A DNA stretch of 64,000 bases from Omphalotus guepiniiformis (lineage: Eukaryota; Basidiomycota; Agaricomycetes; Agaricales; Omphalotaceae): the NCBI GenBank assembly GCA_028554645.1, contig JAQOOI010000063.1:868001-932000 (forward strand), read 5' to 3'. The notes under the pieces are model-generated. The model was not told the origin of the DNA and did no database searches. It saw only the letters and a list, made by a program, of their open reading frames with translations. Below are positions 1-11,312 of this stretch, piece by piece (position 1 is the stretch's first letter; each line of letters begins with the position of its first letter). A program made the translations under genes and the position numbers.

Positions 1-142
1 GTTATGTAGAAGTCTCTAACATTTTCTGAGAATTTTATGAGAGTTCAATTGAGTATCGGTGAATCAACGAGCTGTGGCGGGGATTTCCGAGTGAGTAGCC
101 TTGTTAGGACTCGAGACTATGACCGCGTAAGAACCTACCCTC

Positions 143-2312
143 ATGTCCTCTGCGCGACTTTCACCTCACACTATCGACACATCAAAGTCACAGAGCAAGA
201 AAAGAAAAAATATCGAGCGAAATATTTCTGACTCTGAGCCGGATGCTGAGGTTGAAGTCGCGAAGGAGAAGTCGAAAAAGAAGCGAAAATCAGCTCACGA
301 AGAGTCGGTAGACGTTCAGCAGACTGCTGAGGGGCATCAGAAAAAGAAAAAGTCGAAGAAGCATGACGCCGTGCCCTCAGCTGAAAGTGCTGGCCAGGAG
401 GAGACTCAGATATCCACCGCAGACTTTCTTTCTGCCATTGTAGCCGCTGCTACAGCAACTTCTTCGAGTTCCGATCCTTCTTCGAGCTCTCAATGGGCCG
501 GTCCTTCGACTTCGGCAGCCCCTTCAGCAATGGGACTATCCCCTGCTCATCTTTTGAACGCTGCGACTACAGCAACAGGGCAGAGTGGCGCTTTCTCCGG
601 TGATACTTCAAGTGAATCTGTCCTCCGTGCTTTACAGGATCTGGACATATCCAAAATTACGAACGTCTTGAGAGCTTTAGGGGAGGCTCAAAATGCTGCT
701 GCGATTAACCCACAAGATCCTCTCGCCTCTTTTGCTTCGCTTACTCCCCACACTCCTGTAAATGTTGCACTTATTACCCAACTCATGCATCAAGAGCCTC
801 CGCCACTCGGACAAAAACCAGTTTCCGCAGGCAGGATCTTGGGAAAGAGAGCTGCAGATAGACCAGAGCGTCCGTCCGACCAGGCTATTGAGAATTACAA
901 TAACTTAGAGGATGCGCACCTCCTAGCGACGAAGTGGTTGAGTGCCGGTAAATTGGCGGAACTAGCGAAGACCAGAGGTGTGTTCTGGCATTGTCACATA
1001 CTTCAAGTGTTCTTATAGTCACTCGTTAGGTCTCGTGTACAAGAAAGGCAAATTCTCTGCCATCGAGGAACAGCAGCTCAACAATGCGATAGAACACTAC
1101 GCTGTAGTGAGTATCTTCTGCTTTCTCTTTGTTCCATTACTGAGTTTGCTTTCTTTAGGCAAAACAGCTCACACACGACCAACTCACCGCAGTTATCTTC
1201 CCAAGCGACGAGAGATCAAAGGATAATTCCTTCTGGTCTGAGATCAGTGGGTCCATCACCCTGATCTGTATTCTCTCTCATGTTGACCTTTTCTATATAG
1301 CTGCAGCTGTTCCACAACGCCCAATTATAGCTGTCTACCACCATGTTCGGAGGACACATCATCCGCTGAAAAACCAAGGTAGATGGCTGCCTGCGGAGGA
1401 TGATAAACTCAGACAGTGCGTGTTCGGTACACCCCTAAACTTCGCATCTAACGGTGGTATTGAAGAGCTGTGGCTACTCTGGGTCAGCAATGGGAGAAAG
1501 TGAGTTTGCTAGTTGGCCGTCGAGCACCAGATTGTCGCGACCGCTATCGGAATCATATTGCCGGACGCGAGCATCGCGTGTCAGGTGTGATTTCACTTGC
1601 AATCTCTTTCATCAGCGACTTATCTAGCTTTGTCAGGAGCATGGGCACCTGAAGAGGAGGAAGAGCTATCACGCATTGTTCAAGAAATGACAGTCAAGCA
1701 AGGAGGATCTCTTGACGACGAAGTATTTTGGGGTACTGTGAGCGACCTTATGGGCAACAAGCGTAGCAGGCAACAATGCCGTATCAAATGGTGATTACTA
1801 TGCTACTCCTCTTACAATTGCTTGATTATAATTCGCCTTAGGACCGATTCACTAAGCAAACGAGTCAAGTTAGATGGTAAACATCCTCGATGGAGTAACC
1901 AAGACGCATACATCCTCATCCACAAGTGAGCAACTATACATTCTTTTGGTGTCCATCAGTACTCAATATACTCTATTCAAGACTGGATTCTTTGCGTGTT
2001 CGAGATGACAGCGAGATTGACTGGAAGACACTCACTGACTCCGACTGGAATCTCTGGAGTCCGCACGTGCTTCAACGCCGGTTTTTGACGATGAAGAAAA
2101 GCGTGAAAGGATATGAGGAAATGTCTCACCAAGGTATGCATGCACGATCTCGTTGGCCATGTTTGCTGGTGCCTATGTTTTTTTTTCTTTTCTTTTCAGA
2201 AATCATGGAGATCTTAAAAGCGAAGAAGACAAATTTCGATCCCCTCCCTCCAACTGTTCGACCAAGACGGAAAGTGAGGAAATATACGAGTGCAGAGACC
2301 GTAGAGTCGTGA
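143..2312 (+). CDS. Myb/SANT DNA-binding protein, REB1/TTF1-like (RNA polymerase I termination factor family)
   Basis: The protein starts with a Lys/Ser-rich basic region with several KKKRK-type nuclear signals, then a Ser/Ala-rich linker, then several short exons with Trp-centred SANT repeats: one near 1470-1580 (QQWEKVSLLVGRRAPDCRDR), one at about 1645-1794 (WAPEEEEELSRIV, ending RSRQQCRIKW), and one running from about 1885 into 1990-2100 (HPRWSNQDAYILI, then WKTLTDSDWNLWSP). Tandem SANT repeats spaced this way are typical of yeast Reb1 and animal TTF1, which bind rDNA terminators and some promoters. The last intron is about 2134-2200 (gtatgc to ttttcag), and the frame then runs to TGA at 2310-2312. 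The first ATG of the long open exon was chosen. The exact boundaries of the middle exons are approximate. An alternative 3' exon is possible (see finding at 2409). The family call is firm; rDNA termination is inferred. Confidence 0.85.
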
Positions 2313-2408
2313 TGCTCTCAGCTATGGCGCTGCCCTGCTTCCTCTATTACTAACTTGTGTTAGTGACAACGCTTCCTCGTTCTAATTGAACCACCTCAAT
2401 GAATTTAG

Positions 2409-2519
2409 TATTACGTCCCCTACAGTGGCAAAGCCCTTGTGATCCTTCATGAACAGCTCGTTCTTGCCGCCATGTATCCTGACGTCGACTTCGTGTTTGC
2501 CATGAGGCAAATTAAGTGA
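2409..2519 (+). other. Unassigned open exon-like segment after the Myb gene
   Basis: A segment preceded by a good acceptor (tgaatttag) reads open for 36 codons with a protein-like composition (begins YYVPYSGKALVILHEQ) and stops at TGA 2517-2519. It could join in phase to the Myb gene if a donor at about 2274 (gtgagg after PRRK) were used in place of the frame ending at 2312. It has no start codon of its own in a good place. Confidence 0.35.
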
Positions 2520-2569
2520 GACGACCTGCGCCGCAGCCAGTAGCTCCAACCTGCACTCTTACCAGCAAC

Positions 2570-5500
2570 ATGTCCGAGAAATTTCCTATACAATATTTCC
2601 CAGTGCAACCTACAGCGTTTGCTTCTAGGAGTGCTATCTTATTGCTTTCTACTCTAGCCCTTTGTTTGGCTTTTCTGACATACAGCTCAATTTCTTCGCA
2701 GACTTTTCATGCACAGCCTACCAATGTGGAAGAAATCCTGTCGTATTGTCGATTCCTCCGAGCGCAAGCTGGACCGCCAATGGACTTCCATAAAAGGTCC
2801 AGTTCAGACAGGTACGAGCCTGGGCAGGACAAAGCATATCTAATCACAAATGCTACCATTTTTACCGGCAAGAAATTGGAAAATGGTACTATTGAGGTTT
2901 TGTCGGCGAGCGACGTACTTATGTCAAAGGGGATTATACGAGCTATTGGGAAGGATGTTCCCCGGGAGCTTGTCGAAGAGCAACGTGACTTGACCGTCAT
3001 CAAGGCGAACGGGAGTTGGGTGACTCCCGGACTGGGTAAGTGTTCTCATGGAACTCCTTTGAGCTGCAACCTGACGACGAATTGTTGTATAGTGGACATC
3101 AACTCGCACCTTGGAGTCTTCAGCTCTCCGGCTATGCAAGGTATCTTCGTTGAGGCTTTCCAGATGAATTGTCATTCAATTGGTCACAGGGGCCGACGAG
3201 CTCAACTCAGAGAAAGGTCCGGTATTACCTTGGCTACGTAGCATTGAAGGCTTTCACACGTACGACAATGGGTTTGAGCTGGCTATCGCTGCCGGGGTGA
3301 CTTCTGTGCAGGTCTCTGCGGGAAGTGCCAATAATATCGGTGAGACCCAGGACAACTTGCCCCTGTAGCTTGAGCACTAATGAGAATGAGTTACTAGGGG
3401 GTCAAGCTTTTGTGGTGAAACTACGGAAGACTGCTGAAGGCTCTCCGTCATCAATGATTGTAGAACCTCCGCATACGTTGAACAGCAGCGATGCAAATGC
3501 GGAGTCTTCCACTCGTTGGCGTCACCTGATGTCAGTAAGCTTATGCGAAATGCGAAAAGATCTTGAAAACACCTAAATTTTGTTCTTATAGTCAATCGTG
3601 CAATGAGGAGACCAGACGCTACGGAAATCGTTTGGATGGAATGTGGTCTTTACGCTCCGCGTATTATGAGGCCAAGAAGGTTATGGTGGCCCAGGACGCA
3701 TTCTGTACCAAAGTGGAAGCTGGTCTGTGGGATTCGTTCCCTCAAGAAGCGAGAGTCCCAGACAGCTTCCAGTGGGAGATGTTGGTGGACGTTTTAAGAG
3801 GTAAAGTCAAGGTACGATGGCAGCATGTTACCAGTACGGACAGCTGACCGCGTGATAGGTGATGAATGACTGCTACGAGGTCAGCATATATCCACTGTTT
3901 CTGACCGGTTTACTTCACACAATACTCATAGACTGTCGATTTGGATAATATGGCCCGCGTAAGTCTGCTCTACTTCTTGCTCATACTCAGAAAGATGACA
4001 ATTCCTGTAGCTATCAAGAGAATTCAAATTCTCGTTGGCCGTGTTTCTCCATGCCTCCGAGGCCTGGCTTGCGCCAGGGATTCTAAACAACACGTCAGCT
4101 GCTTCCAATATTTTGAATGTTGAAAGACTTTAATGACAAAATCCTAGTTGGGGAACACCACCAGCTGTTGCGCTCTTGTCGACTAATCACCGGTGAAGAA
4201 AACCCCACTGTTTACTCGGGAATCTTTGCTCATAAAGGGGTAACAGGTATAGCCGAGAGTCCTATCGAGGCTCGGAGTTTGCCCCTCGCATTCTCGCTGA
4301 TAACAATGTATCTGTTATAATGACTGTAAGAATTGTTGATCAACCCGCTAGCCGTCCTAATACATGCGTCCTTTTCTAGTCAGATTTTCCTGTGGTAAAT
4401 CCCAGACAGCTCCTCAATGAGGCTCGGAAAGCCTATCATTTTGGCCTCTCAGCAGAATTGGCCCTTGCTTCGGTGACATCGGCCCCTGCAGATGCGCTGG
4501 GAGTAGCACACCGTATTGGAGTTTTGCAGAAAGGATCTGATGCAGACCTCGTATTGTGGGACACGAATCCTCTACAGCTCGGTACCACGCCCACATTTGT
4601 ATGGATTGATGGTGTAATGCAGATTCCCCTCCAGGAAGGATCGGACAGAACAGGGTATTTCGCCGGTCAGGAACAGGGCGGTGGACCTCGAAATTCTCTT
4701 CCAGGATCGCCGGTATATGATAAAGAACGCACGCAAACCTTACACTCTAATGGGCTCCCCTCTCTGGATGGAAAGCTAAGAGGAGGTCAGGTAGTCTTTC
4801 GAAATGTCAAACAAGTCTGGGACAGAGGGCAGGATGGAAGCATCGAAGAAGTTTTTGCTGTGGGAGATCAAGTCAGTCTCGGCATTGTAGTGGTGGATGA
4901 GGGCAAGATTATCTGCGTCGGCATGCAGGAAGACTGCAGGGTTGATGTTGACTTGGTCCATCCGGAGTACATCGACCTTCACGGAGGGTCCATTTCTCCT
5001 GGGCTGATGTCGTATGGCTCTCCGCTCGGTCTTGAAGAGATCGCCTCGGAGCCGACAACAAGGGACGGGCGGCTCTACAATGCGTATAGAACTAATGTAC
5101 CTGCTATTCTGCATGATACGGGAGGTCTGGTGCGTGCTGTGGATGCGCTAATGTTTGGGACACGACATGCACAGTAAGCACCAGTAAGCTCGTAGCAAGG
5201 ATAATCTGCTTACTGTTCAATCCGACATTTTGCTGTTTCTACAGACTGGCTTATCGGTTAGGAGTCACATTGGCCACTTCCTCTCTAGCTAGGCCACTGC
5301 GCATTCGCGAGACGGATGGAGTAGTCATCTGGGGATTGTCTGCGACCTTCAACACTGGCGCAGTACACGCACTTGAACAGGGCGCCATCATTCAGCAAGA
5401 GGTTGCCTTGCATATCAGGTTAGCAAGGCCGCTCTCTGACAATGGTGTTAGCGTGAGCACGCAGATCGCTGGATTGAGAAGATTACTGTATGGCTGGGAA

Positions 5501-6330
5501 AATGGCGACACAGAAACTGGTACATGGTTTCGGAAAGCCGCGGAAGTACGTGATCCCTCCTCAGTCGCCGTGTTCTAAACCGAATTAATTCTGCGAAATT
5601 TGTAGGGTGTAATACCGCTTGTCATTGACGTCGATAGTGTGGACATCATGGCATCGCTGCTGACCCTGAGGGCTGAGGTAGATGACAGAATAGGTGGTCA
5701 GATGCGCCTAGTGTTTTCTGGTGCTGCCGAGTCACATTTACTTGCGAAAGAATTACGTGAGCTATGTGCTAGAGCTAGAGTATTCTGGTATCTCATGAAT
5801 TTGTAGATGATGCAAGAGTGGGTGTCATTCTCACTTCCCTTCAGCCCTTCTCTGCAACATGGGATGAAAGGAGAATGTACGTATACAAGGGTTTACCAAT
5901 TCTTTCCTCTTTCTCCTTCTCTGAACAGACAGCAGGTCAGCGGGGCCTCCTCTTACAAATGATACGACTCTCAACATTCTTCTGGACCATGGCGTGACTG
6001 TCGGGGTCGGAGTCAAGTATCCTCAATTTGCGTGCGAGACTAGATTCGACCTATCCCAGGTTTGACATCATTGAAGTGTTCATTAAATATGAATCTGTAC
6101 TGAATCGGTGCTGTCCTTGTTCTCAGGCTATGCTCGAATCAAAAGGCCGACTCAATGGCCTATCGGCACTGAAGCTGACAACTACCAATCTGGAGCATAT
6201 GTTGGGTGTGAAGGGACTGGACAAAGATTCAACTGAATTAGTTGCGTTTGATAACGGTAACGTCTTTGATCTTTCCAGCAAGGTTGTCGCATCGATTTCT
6301 TCCCAGAAGAAAGGGGTGGTTATATTCTAA
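2570..6330 (+). CDS. Membrane-anchored protein with two tandem amidohydrolase (metallo-dependent hydrolase) domains
   Basis: The start is the ATG at 2570. Residues about 24-45 form a hydrophobic segment (ILLLSTLALCLAFLTY) without an obvious cleavage site, suggesting a type II anchor. The first domain has the beta-rich composite part (AYLITNATIFTGK), WVTPGL, NSHLGVFSS, LPWLRSIEGFHTYDNG, GQAFVVKLRK, FLHASEAWLAPGI, a TNHR/RESYRGSEFAPRILADN junction across an intron at about 4190-4256, and ADLVLWDTNPLQLG. A second, weaker copy follows from about 4790 (GQVVFRNVKQVWDRG, SISPGLMSYGSPLG, FSATWDERR, ending VFDLSSKVVAS). The family includes imidazolonepropionase- and dipeptidase-like enzymes; the substrate is unknown. 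Several His positions that normally bind metal appear changed, so catalysis is doubtful (see findings). At least ten introns; those between 5560 and 6120 are least certain. Confidence 0.82.
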
Positions 6331-7799
6331 GGCTAGGTTGTAATTGTCCTTTCATGAAGTGGAGTGTTTATACTAAAGGAGAATATCCGGACTCTTGAGT
6401 GATGGACTCGGCCCTCTATGACTTATCAGCTACGAAGTGCTACAGACTGCGAGTACTTCCGCAGGGAGGACATTTCATTGGGCCCATATGCAGAAAATCT
6501 AGGTCGTGCCATTATACAAGTCACAATAAGTATGTACTTCAGAGTCACAAGCCTTTAAGCTGGCATACATGATATAGTACTTAGTGCTCGCTTAAACGAC
6601 CTGATTGGCATGATAAGATGTCCCGCTACATGTTGAGCCCATTGATGACGACAGAAGTTCCGTACATGGGTCTAGCCCTCATGTATGGTGAGAGAGAGCA
6701 TGTAGCATTGTGTTCGCTTCTGCCACTGAGACCGTTAGTTTTTGACGGTTTCACATCATTCCACCTGGCATAAACCCCTTCTTCTCAAGTATACTTCGTC
6801 ATTTTATTTTAAGGACGAAGCTAGAGAAAATCTGAAGAATAAGCTTCTTTTCATTTCGAAATGCGGCCGGCGATCAACCAATGACAGGTTACTTCTCTCA
6901 TTTTTGAAATTCATATAGGTTTTTTCTGCGCTGGAGCCGCAACAGCAGATCCCAACGAATCCGAAAGCGAGGAGAGACCTAGTACACAATGAAGCGAATA
7001 GAGGTTGATGGTGCACTCGGGAAATGGTGGTGACATCGCGGGATGCGAACGGCGAGTTGACATGTTCAACACAATAAGGCCAGGAATAAAGTATGAACTT
7101 GACTGATACTAGAATAGATGACAAGCCATGGGTTGGGTGACTGTATTGTAACTGACAGTTCCACTCCACGTCAACCAGATGGATTACACAACGCCAAGAA
7201 GAGCTGCGCTGCTTTTGATTCCCCTTCCTCGAGCAGCGGCAAAACTGATACCCAGACAACTGAGAACAAAGCCTGCGAATCTAGAGCACGCATAGAGCGG
7301 TCAGAATTCTTGACATTGAGAAGAGATGATGGGAAACACGCCTGAAGAAGGCAAGTCTTGAAATTGAACGTTCCTCGAAAGGAGTGCGAGAAGAAGCAAA
7401 TATGGATCTGAGCAAAGCAGGAGTGACTGGAATACGACTTTTTGGAGTAGCTGGCTGTGATATGTGGTCTTGAAGGGGGCTAGAATGTACAGGCTTTGCA
7501 GTGGAGGATGAAGTTGAAGACATGATTGGCTGGCTGCGCGGTAACGTGCCATCAGGGCCAGAACGAGGAACGCCTAGCGGTCCAATCATCTGGCCTCTTC
7601 TGCTCCTTCTTCTCCACCTCCATTAGCCTCTCGTCCTCAATTATCACCGCTGCCACCTGCGCTTATTGCCCCCTTCAGTCAAAAGATTTCTCACTAGATC
7701 ACATTTCATGCTGCCATTCGCAGACTGATCTAGACGTGAGTGCCGCTACCCTCTCCGCGAAAAACAAAATAAACATGCATACTTATTCGCAAATAACAG
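6331..7799. other. Intergenic region, no supported gene
   Basis: This gap lies between the amidohydrolase stop and the LRR protein. The 6331-6800 part is unremarkable. A minus-strand ORF of 102 codons (7281-7589, ATG start) has a Ser/Thr/Pro-rich N-terminus and a basic patch, but no recognised domain and no convincing splice continuation. The stretch 7550-7740 on the + strand is CT-rich, as in many fungal promoters or leaders, and probably drives the LRR gene. Confidence 0.5.
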
Positions 7800-9348
7800 A
7801 TGCCGTCCCGTTTGCAGGGCGCTCTGTCTTTCCATGACGATATGATCAGTGTGGTCGACAGACTCCCCTACCAGGATGAATTTCGTCGCGTCCGGCATCT
7901 TCTTCTGCACAAGCCCTCCGCCGTGTCTGGTGTCACAGACGATGATCTCTCGCGCGTTTTCGAGGCTTCCCCGCATCTAGAAACTGTGTCCTTATCAGGA
8001 GTTCCAGATCTCACGGACAGAACTATAGTTCAGCTTGCTGAAAACGCAATTAACCTCCAGTCTATAAATCTTACTGGCTGTCGGCAGGTAACTGACATAG
8101 GTGTTTTGGAACTCACTGCCAAGTCACTGCCGCTTCAATGCATTCGTCTCAATGGCGTTGTGGGTCTCACTGATCCAGCAATATCCGCTATCGCAAAGTC
8201 GTCCCCTCGTCTGGTAGAACTAGAGTTATCTGGCCTGCCTCTACTCTCACCCTTGTCCGTAAGGGACATCTGGTCCTTTTCTAGGTGATTTGTCTCTTAT
8301 TGGCTGCCTCATACGCTGAGCACCGAGTTGATAGATTATAGGAAGCTACGTACACTTCGGTTGGCTCACTGTGCTCTTTTGACCGACAAGGCGTTTCCTT
8401 CCCCAATGGCCTCACCCCTGCCTGACAGTGATGGAGAAAAGCCGCTCCCCCCGCGGCCTGTGACATGGCTAGAACAACTCCCACCGTTGATTCTGCGCCA
8501 TACGGCTGAGAACCTTCGTGTTCTGGATCTCGCATTTTGCAAAATAACAGACGACGCGATACAAGGCATTGTATCGCACGCGCCGAAAATACAGAATCTT
8601 AACGTATCAGGATGCTCACAACTCACGGATAAAGCATTACAGGCTATCTGCGTGCTTGGAGATCATCTTGATGTGCTCCTTTTGGCACATGTGACAAACG
8701 CTACGGATCGAGGGATTGTGCAGCTTGCTCGGGCTTGTAAGAACCTTCGATGCGTGGACGTGGCTTGTGCGTGCCAGTTTATTTCCGACTTTTCTTGGCT
8801 GGGTTCACTTCTCAATTTGTTCCTTGTATTTACTCTCGCTCACAGTCTGCCGTAACCTGACGGATATGTCGGTCTTTGAGCTGTCCGGTCTTGCGAGCTT
8901 ACGCAGACTGAGCCTTATGCGCGTGCATAAACTCACGGACATAGCAATATTCTCACTGGCGGAACATGCCACAGCATTGGAACGCCTGTATATCTCATAC
9001 TGTGACCATGTCTCTCTGGATGCGGTTCATCTCATGCTGAAGAAGCTGGGCCGTTTGCAACATCTCACCGCTACTGGTGTCCCCTCACTTAGACGCAACG
9101 GTGTACATCGTTTTTCGGATCTTCCTCCGCCTGTAGGTCCGGGTACAGTCAGGTCCACTATAGTCTACTAAATGTTGCTGTTATAGGATTCTGATCCAGA
9201 CCAACAAGCGGTGTATCGAGTATTCAATGGCGCGAATGTCGACGGCCTTCGTAATTTCTTGGATAAGGAAGAGCTGCGACGACGGCAGGCCGAAGCGCAC
9301 AACATTCCCTTTGTAGCTCGCTCGGACGATAAGTTAGATCTTTACTAA
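7800..9348 (+). CDS. Leucine-rich-repeat protein of the GRR1/FBXL20 type (F-box not seen)
   Basis: The product is mostly AMN1/GRR1-type LRRs, about 12 units with the N/L-x-T-GC-x-x-(V/L)TD pattern (for example INLTGCRQVTDIGVLEL, LNVSGCSQLTDKALQAI, CRNLTDMSVFELSGL). Introns lie at about 8285-8340, 8765-8849 and 9135-9187. The C-terminus is charged and ends DDKLDLY at TAA 9346-9348. In fungi these proteins are SCF ubiquitin-ligase adaptors that link nutrient sensing to cyclin and transporter turnover. They normally carry an F-box (LPPE-x-L-x-x-I) before the LRRs. Here the first open codon is an ATG at 7800 that directly follows an acceptor-like aacag, and its first residues align to the region just after an F-box. 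The N-terminus is therefore probably incomplete, or the F-box is lost. Confidence 0.8.
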
Positions 9349-11312
9349 GTCACTTCCTGCACGAGGGGGGTCAAACAATGGACAAGTGCACGAATCATCT
9401 CCGTGTATGATGGCCCTTAGGGCTCTGTAAGTTATGTTCTAGGCCTCACAAAGCTGTTACTTAAGATGTTCTTTTCGTAGAATGTTGGGTTTCAATTGGT
9501 TGTATTATCACAAGCATAGTCAGTCTGTTACCTATTCTGGATCTGTACAAAACTTAACTTGTGACAGCAAATCATAAGATCTGTTGCTGTCTTCCATAAA
9601 CTTTTCATGGCACCATCGAAAGCACTACGAACGACTTCACATACCTTATTCAGAGGAGCTTTCCAACAAGTTGACTGCCGGCCCGGGCCTTACCGCAAGT
9701 CTGTTGACCAAGTTGGGTGTTTCGCGCTCCATGGTTCTCGCGAACCTTAGTTTATGAAATACGGTACTTTAGAAGTTGAAGTCGACATATGTACCCGTGT
9801 TACGCTTCTCTGGTCCGGACAATAGAATTTGTAGTCTTCCAGTTGAGCAGAGTTTCGTCCACTCAACGTAGTAGCACTGACAAATACACCCAACTTTCAT
9901 CAACTTAATGACCTGCCTGTAGCTTGTTGTTGACACTGCTTGGAGTTCAAAATAGCTCAACATTTTGGCATCCGACGATTCTGGCTTATCTGCCTTCGTA
10001 AGTAAGTAAGCACCGAGAACTTTGCAGACGGTCAGATGAAGTGTACAGTGTGCTCGGACCTATCGATCGACGAGCACCGATCGTGGCTCGATTTCTTTTT
10101 CAAGATGCCTCCGTCTCTTGGTGCGCAAACGATCTATTGCGTTTGTCATAAACGAAGATTTGACGCTCACAATTCGTGATCGCACGTTCAGCACCTCCTG
10201 TGCAGTTACTTCTGACTGCGATTTTTAAGCTCGGACCGCCCCAGATATGTCGTGGGTACAAACAGCTTCGATTTCTAGATTTCATTTAGCTGGGTTCGGT
10301 CGGGTTTTCAACTGCAACCCGTGCGATACGGACACTCGTTGAACGGGTGCTGTCCTTCTACGTGGAGTATGGAGTTATCTCGAGAGGCAAGACCATTTAC
10401 TTAATGGTGAGCAAAGCTTGTTGGGAGCATGGAAAGTTGCGACACTCTCCAGGCCTCAATTGGTCTGTGAGCTCGAAATATTTTGCAGGCCAATGTGAAG
10501 GGATTCGCTGACATATGGTGATAGTTTCACCTTGCTTGGAACTGAGTCGTCGCTCAAGAAAGGGGGCTTCTCGGCGTCTTGGTGGAATCACGCCACTCTA
10601 ATAGCAGCGCGATGACAAAATGACGCATCCGAATGCCTACCTATCCCAGAGTGTTTAGCAACCAGTGCTAATCTATCTGGGTAGGGAGTAAAAGGTGTGG
10701 GATCACTGTTTCAATAGTAATCGGAACTGAACCCGTCTTATATTCCACTGTGCGGCCTGAGCTGGGTTTCAGGAACGTGCGTGGGTGCATGCAATAGATG
10801 CTGGATTCTTGAGATGGATTATACTATTCGCTATTGCAGAATGGACGGAGAGCACTGAGTTGACATTTGCGATGTTGGAAGGCTTGGGTATTACATAAGC
10901 GATCACGGAGGTGAGAGGGAGATTCGGTGAACTCTTCTTGGACGGATACGACGACTCGAAATGGTCTAGTATTCTAATTCAGTCTGTTTCTGTTTTCAAT
11001 TCTTTTATTCAGTATTTATTATCCAGTTTGTTTCGTTCTTCGAGCTTTCGAGTGTTTCTGGCTGGTACCGCAGTTTACGCGCACATCGTAGCTTGATCTC
11101 CACCGTCGACATTGGCACCTGCAGCATTCAGATTGACGTCCCGCCTTTTGCTCTCTGGCGTGATCAGGCGATATCAATTTACACTTAAGCTGACTCCTAA
11201 AGAGGTGAGCCTTTTGTTACTAATTAATGTCAGACGTTCATCTCAAACATTTCGTTTCTCAGCTGGAAACCATTTTACCGTTCCACACCTTATACCCATC
11301 GAACGAGACTGC
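9349..11312. other. Gene-poor 2-kb gap
   Basis: I find no supported gene in this stretch on either strand; open frames are short and lack codon-like composition. It contains a strong hairpin at 10640-10685 (separate entry). The last 350 bases (about 10960-11100) become T/C-rich, consistent with the promoter and leader of the RhoGEF gene that follows. Confidence 0.6.
10640..10685. repeat. 46-nt stem-loop
   Basis: The outer stem pairs CCTA plus CCCAGA (10640-10650, one bulged T at 10644) with TCTGGG plus TAGG (10676-10685). After an internal loop of four bases on each side, TTAGCA (10655-10660) pairs perfectly with TGCTAA (10666-10671) around a five-base loop. Sixteen base pairs in 46 nt is unusual for intergenic DNA. 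It could be a cruciform, a small RNA hairpin or part of a decayed short repeat; no T-run terminator or tRNA feature accompanies it. Confidence 0.6.

Noticed and set aside
6804..7259. 151-codon minus-strand ORF
   Set aside because: The composition is not gene-like and it has no domain; it is most likely a chance frame in the intergenic region.
7281..7589. Minus-strand ORF of 102 codons with an ATG start
   Set aside because: It looks partly protein-like, but no domain is recognisable and no splice continuation could be supported; it remains a weak candidate only.
11112..11312. Upstream open extension of the RhoGEF (67 codons before 11313)
   Set aside because: It begins with TTG rather than ATG and its composition does not look coding; ATG 11313 is the first real start.
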